A stretch of 27,492 nt of DNA from Coptodactyla brooksi (Eukaryota; Arthropoda; Insecta; Coleoptera; Scarabaeidae). Shown one piece after another: positions 18,660 through 27,492 of the stretch (positions are counted from its first letter, which is position 1; the number at the start of each line of letters is the position of its first letter). The DNA is taken from contig JAWQRM010000171.1 in the NCBI GenBank assembly GCA_033557675.1, forward strand, positions 1-27,492, read 5' to 3'. Position numbers and translations under genes: made by a program. The notes under the pieces were generated by a model. It made no database searches. It saw only the letters and a list, made by a program, of their open reading frames with translations, and was not told the origin of the DNA.

Positions 18660-19760
18660 AATTCAGTTGTCATTTATGAATGTGAATTGAAATATCAATT
18701 CACAACACAAACAAATATCATTCGCTATCAAAAGTGCTTTGGATTTAAGTTATTTAAGTATTTTAAACGACTGTGAACTGAAATGTCATTAAAAGTAACT
18801 TATATAGCTTCCCATTCATTATAACTTTCTATTATCTGTCAAAACTGATAGTTCAGTAATGAGAGCCATCTGTGAATCAGAAGTGCAATGTCAATGTCAT
18901 ATCAACTTTATCAACTGTCAAAACTGACAACTACAACACATTTCTCAAAATATCTATGTTGTCCCTTAATCTAAAATATTTATTATAATTACTGCGGTAT
19001 TCTAGAGTATAATGAATCGTTTAAACGTCTTTAAACTGAAATATAATTAAAAGTAATTACCGATAGCTTTCCATTCATAATAGCTTTCTATTATCTGTTA
19101 AAACTGATAGTTCAGTAATGAGAGCCATCTATGAATCAAAAGTATAATGTCAGTGTCATGTCAACTTCGTCAACTGTAAAAACTGACAATTACAGCACAT
19201 TTCTCAAAATGTCTATGTTGTACCTTAAACTAAATTATTTATTATAATTGTTGTGATACTTTGGAAAATTGTAGAACAAAACTTGAATTGTTTAATAGTT
19301 TTCTATGAAGCTGAAGTGCAATGTCAATGTCATTGAAAGTTCACCGTATCAATTGTCAAAACTGACAGTTACACCATATTTCTCAAAATATCTATGTTGT
19401 ACCTTAATCTAAAATATTTATTATAATTACTGCGGTATTCTAAAAAGTTGTAGAGCATAATTTGAAATGTTTAAACGTCTTAAACGATTGTGAACTGAAA
19501 TGTCATTAAAAGTATATACCAATAGTTTTCCATTCATAACAGCTTTCGATTATCTGTCAAAATCGATAGTTCAGTAATGAGAGCCATCTATGAATCAAAG
19601 GTGCAATGTCAATGTAATGTCAACTTTATCAACTGTCAACTTTGCCAAAATATTTGTGTTGTACCTTTATTTAAAATATTTATTATAATTGTTGTGATAC
19701 TTTGGAAAACTGTAGAGCAGAGTTTGAATTGTTTAAGAGTTTTAAATCATTCGATAAGTT
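18660..19760 (+). repeat. Satellite-like array S, plus-oriented units
   Basis: About four units. The marker CACATTTCTCAAAATATCTA or variants occurs near 18937, 19193 and 19374, with a truncated form at 19643. The outermost unit (19640-19755: TTGTGATACTTTGGAAAACT) mirrors 16405-16520, so the array as a whole is a large inverted repeat. 18660-18760 is a degraded unit edge. Confidence 0.85.
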
Positions 19761-19810
19761 GTTAGAATTATTAGAATTGTATTATTAATTGTATGTTAGA
19801 ATTATATTAT

Positions 19811-20180
19811 TTTTTATCCAATCTTAATAATTTAATTTGATTTTTTTTCAAATTTGACATTTTGGGAAATAAAATAATATCAAGATTTCTTCAAAAAAGC
19901 ATTCGCTTAGAATAATACATAGAATTTAAGAATTTCTTTATTAAATACTAATTCTTAAAAAAAGAGATAATTATTGTAGTCCTAAGAGATTAACCGGCAA
20001 TTTAATAAAAGACAATTTGTGAGGGAAAAGAAACAATCTTTTTTTCTCTCTCTGCCAGCTATCGTCAACTTTTCACACCATTTCGAAACGGATGTTCGAA
20101 GAGACACTTGAGCATGTCTCCCCAGCTCTCTTCGCACTGAAACTGCTATCATGTTTGATAAAATAATATTCTTATTCTAA
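19811..20180 (+). mobile_element. PLE 3'-end repeat P3, copy 2
   Basis: Inverted relative to copies 1 and 3. On plus, SKRMFEETLEHVSPALFALK continues to a TAA at 20164-20166. The same frame, with mostly conservative differences, occurs in the copy at 22584-22670 (minus) and in the PLE at 23043-23130. Upstream of this frame the sequence is not coding. Confidence 0.7.
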
Positions 20181-20487
20181 TTTTTTTCAGTATTTTTTTT
20201 ACACAGAAAGAAAAATAAAACCATTTACATGACAAATCATGTTAAAATATTTAATAGATACATCATAGACAAAAATAAAAATATTAAAGTGTTTATTTGG
20301 TATAGCAGAATATGATTTTTTGCATAATTATCAAGAAAATACTTTCTTATTGAAAGTGCCCACAATTAATTCCATCACTGTAAATGGGATTATCTATTTA
20401 TCCTCAAACGTAGCAAGTTGCTACACAAAAGTAAGTATGAAGTATAATATAGCTTACCAGCAACATTTATTTAATTAAATTAATCTG
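20181..20487 (+). repeat. Inner part of inverted repeat IR3, left arm
   Basis: Continues the symmetry of copy 2. Mirrors 22250-22569 through TTGGTATAGCAGAATATGA, ACTTTCTTATTGAAAGTG, GGGATTATCT and GTAAGTATGAAGTATAATAT. AT-rich and non-coding. Confidence 0.8.
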
Positions 20488-21440
20488 GATAGCTATATTA
20501 TATATGGCTAGCTATATTAAATGAAAAACGATTCATTAATTAATCGAGATGTTTGAAGGGATTCACATGAAATTTTCCAGACGCGCCCGGTTCGGAAATC
20601 AATTTCCCGTGACTCCCGAATGTTTGCCCTTGGGAATGCGCTGACGGGAGTAGCATCAGGAGTAGTCGGAGGTCTGCGTCAAACCGCGGGGGCCGTTCAT
20701 GCCTAATGAGGGGTCACGGGGGCCACACGTGCCCTTTCGACTGTTTGTAACGTCGCGTCCAGCTCAAGCCTGTCCTGCGGAAGTGGAATATAATTTGCGT
20801 TATCTCGACCGACCGGAGCTTTGTCAATTTGCGTAGGAGATCGTTTGCGAGATATCGATTACTTATTAACTAAATTTATGGGTCACCGGGGACCAACGCC
20901 ATTCGTCCCTATCGCCTGACGATCATCCACGACGCGTCATGACTGTTTCAGTAGGAAATTTCGATCAAAGCGATGGTAAATTCCACGGTGCAACTCTAAT
21001 TGCCCAATAGAAACATAACTAGGTACCAGTATGTTGCATATTACGTGGTTAACATATTAATAAATCCTCAGAACTGCGTAGGATTATTCTATACGTGTGC
21101 CCCGCAGCATTGCGTAGGCTTAATCTGCAGAGGAACCCTAGCAAGTCCCGTAAAATACGCCTAGCCCGGATCCCTTATGAAACATTGTGACCCTTCTCCA
21201 TAATCTGGAGAAATATGACCGCTCCAGTCGAGTGTTTGGTCAAGCGATTTAGATGTTGTTTTAGGACGCTTTATGTCTATAAGGGGGGTCTGGGATTCTT
21301 TAAGCCACCTGTGCAACGAGTTTTGATATTCGATATACACCCTTGAAAGACGAGACATCTCGCGTAACTTTACAATCCTGCGTCTGGATGTAACATTATC
21401 CTTTCGAGGCGAAGAAACCTTTCGAATATTGGAATTTTTA
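20488..21440. other. GC-rich island F, inside IR3
   Basis: Single-copy-looking island. It contains TTTATGGGTCACC (20875-20887), CCTAATGAGGGGTCAC (20702-20717) and CACGTG near 20727. Minus frame 21161-21358 has an ATG start and 65 codons (MSRLSRVYIEYQNSLHRW at its start), unrecognised. No splice consensus stands out. Confidence 0.45.
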
Positions 21441-21786
21441 CTTCGCTTTTTTTTGTGTTTCGCATGGATTGACTTCTGCCTTTCAATTGTCGTGTAACTT
21501 GATACATAAAGTGTCCAATAGTGTACGCAGCTCTCTTGTTAAGCTACATTATTAATTTAATAAACTAGTTAGGTAATGCAAGGAACGATGTGAACGCTGT
21601 AGAATATGGAAAATGATGTATGGATGTTAGATTATTTGGAATTAACTTTGGACTTTTGTTAGAAATTGTGTTGTGCTCGTTATAGTTATCGAGAAAATCG
21701 AAGAAATTCAATAGAAATTCAGTCACTTGAGTTTCAGTTCGTTTTAATGTATTCTTAGTAAGAAATTTATTAGAGAACATTTTAAA
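21441..21786. other. AT-rich, one small unassigned frame
   Basis: Minus frame 21565-21780 (71 codons, ATG start) is Asn/Thr/Phe/Leu-rich with no recognisable domain. Nothing else seen. Confidence 0.35.
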
Positions 21787-22560
21787 TTCGTATAATTGAA
21801 TTTTTAGCTGATGTAGTAAATTTCTTTAAAGATACATGCTTACTTTTGTATACTAACTTGTTTCGTTTAAGGATAAGAAGATAATCCCACCCACAGTAGT
21901 GGAATTAATTACAGACGCTTTCAATAAGAAAGTATTCTTTTTTGATAATTGTGCAAGAAATTCGTATTCTAATATGCTTTGTTAGGTTAATGCTTTCAAT
22001 AACCCAGCAGCCCCAGGTTTAAACAATTTTCGTCCTAAATCTTTATTGATAATAGTCTCTAAAGTTTTTGAAATAATTTTAACTTGTTTTCTAAAAACAT
22101 TAAGATAAAAAATTTAACGAGATCCAAACCTATGAACTCTTATAGTAAACACTCTAGGCAAAACAACTCTTCTTTTAAATTAAAATTCATATAATTTAAC
22201 TTTTAGCCGATATAGCCATAATGATCATTTTAAAAATTATGCCTGCCCAGATTAGATTAATTAAATGAATGTTGTTGGTAAGCTATATTATACTTCATAC
22301 TTACTTTTATATAGTAACTTGTTACGTTTGAGGATAAGCAGATAATCCCACCTGCAGTGGTGAAATTAAATGTGGACACTTTCAGTAAGAAAGTATTTGT
22401 TTGATTATCCAAACAATTCATATTCTGCTATACCAAATGAACACTTTAATATTTTTATTTTCATCTATGATGTATCTATTAAATATTTTAACATGATTTG
22501 TCACCTTAATGCTTGTATTTTTATTTTTGTATAAAAATATATAAACTATTATTAATTATA
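21787..22560 (+). repeat. Tandem pair of IR3 inner segment (about 400-bp period)
   Basis: TAAATTCGTATAATTGAATT (about 21783) repeats as TAAAATTCATATAATTTAAC (about 22178). GATAATCCCACCCACAGTAG (about 21882) repeats as GATAATCCCACCTGCAGTGG (about 22340). Both repeat 20325-20490 in inverted orientation. So the segment exists three times. The first unit carries a LINE RT scrap. Confidence 0.75.
22000..22170 (+). pseudogene. LINE reverse-transcriptase fragment
   Basis: Plus frame NNFRPKSLLIIVSKVFEIIL matches the start of non-LTR RT domains (RPISLL..SKVFEKIL pattern) and is followed by stops. Only the first conserved block is present. Probably Jockey- or CR1-like. Not from the PLEs, whose RT lacks this block. 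Confidence 0.6.
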
Positions 22561-22569
22561 CCATACACG

Positions 22570-22953
22570 TTTGAATAAGAATATTACTTTATCAAACATG
22601 ATAGCAGTTTCAGTGCGAAGAGAGCTGGGGAGATATGTTCAAGTGTCTCTTCGAATACCCGTTTCGAAATGGGGTGTGAAAAGTTGACGAAAGCTGACAG
22701 AGAGGGGAATAAAGATTGTTTCTTTTCCCTCATAAATTCTGGCTTTTATTAAATTAGCCGTTAATCTCTTAGGACTACAATAATTCTCTCTTTTTTTTTA
22801 ATTAGTATTTGATAAAGAAATTCTTAAATTCTATGTATTATTCTAAGCGAATACTTTTTTTATAGTTTTTTTTTTAAGAAATCTTGATATTTTATTTCCC
22901 AAAATGTCAATCTTGAGAAAAAATCAAATTAGATTATTAAGATTGGATAAAAT
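22570..22953 (-). mobile_element. PLE 3'-end repeat P3, copy 3 / IR3 right arm outer part
   Basis: Same orientation as copy 1. On minus, SKRVFEETLEHISPALFALK runs to a TAA at 22586-22584. The ends match copies 1 and 2 (TTTGAATAAGAATATTA, and ATTAAGATTGGATAAAA). About 475 bp downstream the block recurs in the complete PLE tail, a tandem arrangement known for PLE terminal repeats. Confidence 0.7.
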
Positions 22954-22971
22954 TATTATATAATATAATTT

Positions 22972-23018
22972 CTCTTTGTATAGAAATTATTATTTTCTTT
23001 TTGTATAGAAAAATATAA
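22972..23018. repeat. Short tandem repeat
   Basis: TTTCTCTTTGTATAGAAA followed by TTTTCTTTTTGTATAGAAA, joining P3 copy 3 to the PLE tail copy. Confidence 0.7.
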
Positions 23019-23210
23019 ACTATTATCGGTTACACCATAGACTTAAAAATATTATTTTATCAAATATAATTATAATTTCAGCGCTAAGAGAGCTGGGGAG
23101 ACATTTTCAAGTGTCTCCTCGAATATTGATTTCGAAGTGGAGTAAAAAGTTAACGAAAGCTGGCAAAGAAGAGAATTAAGATTTGTTCCTGTGTCCTCGT
23201 AAATTCTGTT

Positions 23211-23350
23211 TTTTGAACAGTGCTCTTTGAACTTTGTTTTGACTGACCTTCTAGTTTGCCCAACATACTTTTTATCGCAGTCAGTACAGCTAACTTGGTA
23301 TATTCTACTTTTTCCAACATATCTATTTTGTCGTTAGGATTACCCAACAA
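23211..23350 (-). pseudogene. PLE GIY-YIG endonuclease domain
   Basis: Frame with SRIYQVSCTDC, DKKYVGQTRRS and KTKFKEH (23315-23211) corresponds to GIY...YIG: the GIY box is RIY, the YIG box is YVG, and QTRRS with the Arg follows, as in PLE endonucleases. The Cys pair (CTDC) is the PLE-specific CCHH zinc-binding element. The preceding LLGNPNDKIDMLEK is in another frame, separated by one missing A in a run near 23315. Confidence 0.85.
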
Positions 23351-23569
23351 TGCTTTTTATGTATGTTTGGACTGAAAAATTAATTTCATGCCTACGTTAT
23401 TGAAAATCTTAAGAAAGCCCTTAGTGAACTGGGAGAAAGGCAGCGAAATGAATTTTTCAGTTCGTTGTTCCTGTTCGAAGAATAGGATATAAATTCTAAA
23501 TATAATAAATATAAATTTTGGTAATGAAAATTGTGGTAATGGATTTTTTGGAATATAACTATACGGTCT

Positions 23570-23884
23570 TTACTTAATTAGTCTATCAACTCGCTGCAAC
23601 GAATCACTTTTGTCTAATACAATAACCTCGTCACCCTTGTCAGCTTTTAAGTAGAAACAATTTTTCATTTTCAAACTTTTGATTAATTGACGTTCTTCCC
23701 TGGACGGCAGAGTCTTATTGGAAATAATATTTTTCAAGATTTGGGTTTTGCAAGCCTCTCTCACCAATGCTTTCGCGCTGTCAGGGGGCCATTGAATTCG
23801 ACCTTCAATGTATCCCACCAAATCGCTCAAGCCGTCGTGAGCGGACATTGCAAAACCCAAACCTTCATTTAACAGTGCAAGTTA
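23570..23884 (-). pseudogene. PLE amino-terminal domain before the RT core
   Basis: About 100 codons with the PLE landmarks LNEGLGFAMS (LNKGLNF-type), a helical middle region, and LKADKGDEVIVLDKSD (the ADKG block preceding RT motif 1). It ends at a stop right after RLIK. The family continues into an RT core, absent here. Upstream, TAA interrupts the frame near 23893. Confidence 0.85.
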
Positions 23885-24009
23885 GTCTGTATCGAAAGTT
23901 TGGGACGAATGATTCTCTACTATGTCGAGAGTTCCTTGGGAAAATTTTTTCGCTGGTTTTTAGTAAACCCTCAAGTTTAATACGGTGGTGTTGTGGCGCA
24001 CCACAAGAC

Positions 24010-24160
24010 TAAAGAACAAAAGTCAAGCGACAACTGAGATACAACAAAAAACACTTGTTTCTCAAGTAGTTATCCTTCGAACGCTGCTCCGCTGCAGTGG
24101 AGAAGGGGATGGCTTAATGGTGGCAATAAAATCTATAGGGCGCCACAAATTTTAATACCG
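24010..24160 (+). repeat. GGCGCC repeat G, copy 3
   Basis: CAAGCGACAACTGAGATACAAC, then GCTGCAGTGGAGAAGGGG, then AATAAAATCTATAGGGCGCC. Directly repeats 25395-25570. The core is shared with the FB1 arms. On minus it reads TGGCGCCC, which resembles a tRNA-Lys primer-binding site of LTR retroelements, but no LTR is seen. An inverted TTGTGG/CCACAA (23991-24006) lies just before it. Confidence 0.75.
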
Positions 24161-24239
24161 GAAACAGAATTCGAAACTGAAATTAAAGTTATAATTTAAT
24201 GTTTAGCTTATCAAGGAGAAATTTACTAGACTGAACAGT

Positions 24240-25230
24240 GCTGTAGTGATCTGCGTACCACATGTGGCTGTTCCGTACCGTATGTTCTGCATAACATGTT
24301 GCGCAGTGTTGTTCACCCGAATTATCTAATACTGCCGTTTGGGTGTACACGAGTTTCGCGTCAGTCGTCGGAGCTGGGAGCGCGCCCGTAATTAATGGGG
24401 ATGGTGCGTGTCTTCTTTTCGCTTAGGTGGGCCCTCGAATCGATTCAGCGTGTTAAATTGCAAAATCCGTGTCGGCTAATTTACGCCCGTTGTTAAATCG
24501 ATACCCGAGACTTGTGCGTATCAATCCGCGTCATAACGGGGGATCGTTATTTCGAAAGCGGCCGCCGATGGCGTTTATTATGGGCGCGGGTTAAATCCTC
24601 GGGAAGGCTTAGGAAGCGTCTGCGATGATCTTGGAACGGTTCCAAATCGGCGTATCGGACGCTCCCGGGGCCTTAATTGCGGCAGTATCTTAAAGTTCGT
24701 GTCGTTTCGCGCGGATCCGGACAAAGGAGAGAGGGTCCCGTAATCAGATAGTACACAGCCCCCTCCGCAGATAACTGTCGCCGCTCGGTTGACGCGGGGG
24801 TGCGGACTACAGTAGCGAGTTGAAGTTGGCTTCGGCGAATCATATTTTACGGAGCAGATTTATTTACTAACTCAATTAGCAAAATTTAGTGTGTGACGAC
24901 GCGCGGCCTCCGAACTCGGCCGTCATAAGTCGGATGGGCCAATTTCCGTTGAGGTCGTTCATCGGTAAGCCGACCATTATGAGAAAACTTCCGGAAAAGG
25001 GTCTTTTTATTCCCGGGAATTACCCGGATGGCACGCCATAAAGACGCCCGCCTTCTTCTGCCGGCCACCTTTGTCTTTTCTTCTTTAAGATCTCGCAGTT
25101 TATGGGTGTACTGAAAGCCGTTTGACGACGACTCTCCTTGACCATTTCAACTGTTTCCGGTTTCGGCAAATTTAGAGGTCGATTCTTAACGTGAACCCGA
25201 TCAAAAGTGCTATCTTTGTGATAAATCAAG
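24240..25230. other. GC-rich island G
   Basis: The longest and most CpG-dense island. It contains TTTATTATGGGCG (24574-24586) and TAATTAATGGGG (24389-24400). Minus frames 25068-24886 and 25229-25020 (the latter rich in Lys/Arg/Pro) have no recognised domain. It lies between two direct copies of repeat G. Candidate conserved regulatory DNA or exon. Confidence 0.45.
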
Positions 25231-25394
25231 GGTATAGATCAACCGTCCACTAATAGTTGCGCGTGAAAAAGAATTTTTCGATTTACACTACAATGAACAA
25301 AAAGTATCACCCCCAACACCTAAATACTTTAGCTCGGCAACAAACACAAAAGTTGGGCATGTCTTTTGTCGCTGTCGCTCCCGGTGTGAAGCCA
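25231..25394. other. No recognised feature
   Basis: Short mixed-composition stretch. The minus frame that spans it (25624-25307) is probably chance and includes repeat G. Confidence 0.35.
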
Positions 25395-25570
25395 GCATAA
25401 GGAATCAAAATCAAGCGACAACTAAGATACAACGAACGGCACTTGCTTCCCAGGTAATTATCCTCCAAACGCAATACTCCAGTAGGATTCCCAGACCGCT
25501 TTGCTGCAGTGGAGAAGGGGGGTTGCTGAATGGTGACAATAAAATCTATAGGGCGCCACGAACAAAATTT
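25395..25570 (+). repeat. GGCGCC repeat G, copy 4
   Basis: Direct copy of 24010-24160 with the same blocks: CAAGCGACAACTAAGATACAAC, GCTGCAGTGGAGAAGGGGGG, AATAAAATCTATAGGGCGCC. It also shares AGGATTCCCAG with the FB1 left arm. Confidence 0.75.
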
Positions 25571-25860
25571 GAAACTCAAAGTGAACACACCGAAACACCA
25601 AACATTCCAAAGAAATAAGTACATACATTAACCGTAGGTGTGCTTAAACGCACGCATCAAAATAACTTGTAGAATAATAATAAATAAAGAAAAATGGTTA
25701 CTATAATAAATTACCCACTTTAATTATTTTCCTAACAAAAGATGTCACTACTTTATCGCGATTATATGATTAAATAATTACATAATTAAAAATTACACGA
25801 TTAAATGACAAGTAACCTTTCGAAATGTCGCGACTCCAGTCTCCTTAAAAAATCATATTA
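25571..25860. other. AT-rich, no gene
   Basis: Dense TTAATTATTT-type sequence at 25720-25800. No coding or RNA feature seen. Confidence 0.4.
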
Positions 25861-26830
25861 AGGTGTTTTTGAGGAGATTAAATTGGCATCTAGGCTAGAT
25901 TGGAATAGTCTGGCCCAGGTGTCAGCACCATATAGGGGCCTCTGGCCAGTATTGCGGTAGGGTCACGAGGACTAGCGGATACGTAGACGCTGCCCGAAAG
26001 GGATGTGCGGCATGATGCGTAAAGCGCAGTGAGGGTAGTTACGAGTTAAACTATTCATCTCTATAAATAGCTCGTGAAGTGCTCAATGAAATTTTGGAGA
26101 ATAGAAATCAAGGAAACCCAGAAATGACGAAAATATTAATACTAATCAAGAATCGATGCTCCGTGCAAGTTCGGAATACAAATTTGACGTGTACCGTGCA
26201 GCCTAGTGAACTGTTAAAGTCAATTTTCGAAGCGGGTCCACGTCGGGAGCTCTCAAGAAGGATTTAGCGCTAATGCAGCGCAACGAACTGCATCTGTGTA
26301 TTTTGTTATTCCACGGCGGGCGTTCATTTATTATACTTTATTTCCTGGCGGCGGAGGCGCCGTTATTTCGGTCCCATAAATCACAATGCGTCGTTATTTT
26401 CTTCGACGCGGATGTGCAAGGAAGGTAATGCCGATCCGGGATTGTCTATTGTTCGTTGGGGATCGGTTCGACCTTCCGAACGATTCTTGTTTTACGGGGG
26501 AAAATTTGCTCCCGCCGACGGCGGAATTTTTATTTATTATTCACGTAGGGCCGCGGATTCATGTATAAAATGGGGCGTTGTAAATTTTTAAGCGTTACCG
26601 CCACTTTGTCTAAACAAAAAGCAGTTACCCGTACCGAAATTGCCAGCGCAACCAGCGAAATTTGCAAAGATTAATATCTCCAGTGGCCAGGTAATGCACC
26701 GCGCCCTCAACACTCTTGCATAGCTAGAGTTGCCAAACCCTTAGCGTACCTACCGAGCTTTAAGCGCACTTAGGGCTTCTCCCAGGATATAAGTAACATC
26801 GATTTATTACGACCGACACGCCATCTGCAT
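25861..26830. other. GC-rich island H
   Basis: Single-copy-looking, CpG-rich. CCCATAAATC (26373-26382) is the reverse complement of GATTTATGGG. TTCATTTATTATACTTTATTTC lies at about 26322. Short plus frames (26079-26267, 26386-26568) are unrecognised. The mixture of GC-rich text and AT-rich homeodomain-type cores suggests an enhancer-like element. Confidence 0.45.
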
Positions 26831-27175
26831 ACAGTTTCCCCAGAATATTCGTTGTTCGCAATAAAAACAACCTTAATAGAGAATAATGTAAGTGTACTAA
26901 CATAGAATCTTACATAATCTTACCATAATGTTACATCATGTCGAATTTACACAGGGTTTTTCATGCTAATGACACGGTAAGATCTAAACTATTAGGCTCC
27001 CTTTTTTTTATTTCCATGTTTAATCGTTTATTAACATTACAATATTATCTTTATTATCTAAATAGTCCCGGCAATTTAAACATGCTGCTTTTTCATTACT
27101 GTTTTTACAATCATTCTCATGTTTCTTTTCTCCGTATTTTTTTAGACGTTTCATCGTTTACTGCTGCTTTATGAC
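26831..27175. other. AT-rich, no gene recognised
   Basis: Imperfect repeats of CTTACATAATCTTACC near 26911-26932. A 78-codon frame at 26938-27174 is hydrophobic and Tyr/Leu/Phe-rich, probably chance. Confidence 0.4.
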
Positions 27176-27492
27176 TAACCCTTTCACTACCAATTGTTTG
27201 AATTTTTACCATCAAACTATTTCCTATGCTAGTTTTTGATCACCATAATTTTATTATATTTTTTAAAAATCATTTTCTATTTTCTCTATCCATTTCAGTG
27301 GTATTTTCATGTGGGACATATTTGTCCCAGTGGTACAGAAAGTAATAACAGTTAGACGTTCAAAGTGCAAGTTTATTTTAATAAACTACAAGAAACGGTG
27401 CATTATGAAATCTGGCATGAAGAGGTTATAAACTTGCATGGTTAAGGATATTTTGCAAAACAGTTCTTACATAGACGGATGTCACACTCAAT
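27176..27492. mobile_element. Possible piggyBac-like terminal fragment (weak, runs off window)
   Basis: CTAACCCTTTCACTACC at 27175-27191 resembles piggyBac-type ends (TTAA followed by CCC). Inside it TGGGACATATTTGTCCCA (27312-27329) is a 7-bp stem with a 4-nt loop, a kind of subterminal palindrome seen in some such elements. The second end and a TTAA duplication are not in view, and no transposase is seen. Confidence 0.25.

Larger units (their letters stand above)
23005..24000 (-). mobile_element. Penelope-like element with GIY-YIG endonuclease, RT core deleted
   Basis: Read on minus. A weak amino-terminal scrap (24000-23885) is followed by the PLE amino-terminal region (LLNEGLGFAMS... ILKADKG-type block) at 23884-23570. 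About 60 codons of poorly alignable sequence follow, then EKFISLPFSQFTKGF (the conserved pre-endonuclease block), LLGNPNDKI, and a GIY-YIG domain, and finally the P3 tail to about 23040. The catalytic RT motifs between the two halves are missing, which implies an internal deletion near 23570. A stop (before KALLG) and a one-base deletion before SRIYQV also break it. PLEs use RT plus GIY-YIG for target-primed insertion. Confidence 0.9.

Noticed and set aside
24120..24160. LTR retrotransposon primer-binding site (TGGCGCCC on minus)
   Set aside because: No LTR, no pol sequence, and the purine tract that could be a PPT is on the opposite strand.
25307..25624. 105-codon minus frame
   Set aside because: It runs through repeat G, whose other copies do not keep the frame open.
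1..27492. CRISPR array, operon, riboswitch or other prokaryotic system
   Set aside because: No regularly spaced short repeats with unique spacers, no ribosome-binding-site-preceded gene clusters. Retroelement content indicates an animal genome.

Overview
The window looks like a non-genic stretch, intergenic or a long intron, of an arthropod (probably insect) nuclear genome. It has no bacterial-type gene clusters and no convincing intact host gene. It is AT-rich, dense in diverged repeats, and carries decayed animal retroelements: Penelope-like elements (PLEs) with a GIY-YIG endonuclease and a Jockey-type LINE with a zinc-knuckle ORF1. 'Insect' is an inference from these families and the base composition. 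No marker gene confirms it.

Layout. 1-1015: direct repeat with a period near 680 bp. 1016-1640: GC-rich island A. 1720-2650: PLE reverse-transcriptase fossil (minus) with an intact YVDD box. 2650-4610: AT-rich repeats and a tRNA-like piece. 4620-5945: LINE remnant (minus; ORF1 zinc knuckles and ORF2 scraps). 5946-7180: island B. 7180-7660: inverted second copy of the LINE 5' part. 7948-9141 and 10610-11905: arms of a 4-kb inverted repeat around island C. 11906-13850: AT-rich, a TA microsatellite, a second tRNA-like head and a promoter-like foldback. 13860-14560: island D, followed by two CTCF-like cores. 15359-20180: nested palindrome (PLE 3' pieces outside, a satellite-like array inside) around island E. 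19811-20487 and 22250-22953: another inverted pair around island F. 23005-24000: second PLE (minus) with amino-terminal part and GIY-YIG but no RT core. 24010-25570: island G between two direct copies of a GGCGCC-containing repeat. 25860-26830: island H. The right end has a possible piggyBac-like terminus.

The most notable structural observation is that four of the eight GC-rich, apparently single-copy islands (B, C, E, F) lie between inverted copies of AT-rich repeats, with spacers of about 1.2-1.75 kb. The islands contain ORFs of 60-160 codons, but ORFs of that size are expected by chance at about 50% GC, so they are given only as weak exon candidates. A motif resembling posterior-Hox/Cdx sites (TTTATGGG and relatives) recurs in several islands, which may be conserved regulatory DNA.

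The genes do not form a pathway. The coding relics are all retroelement-derived and broken by stops, frameshifts or deletions.
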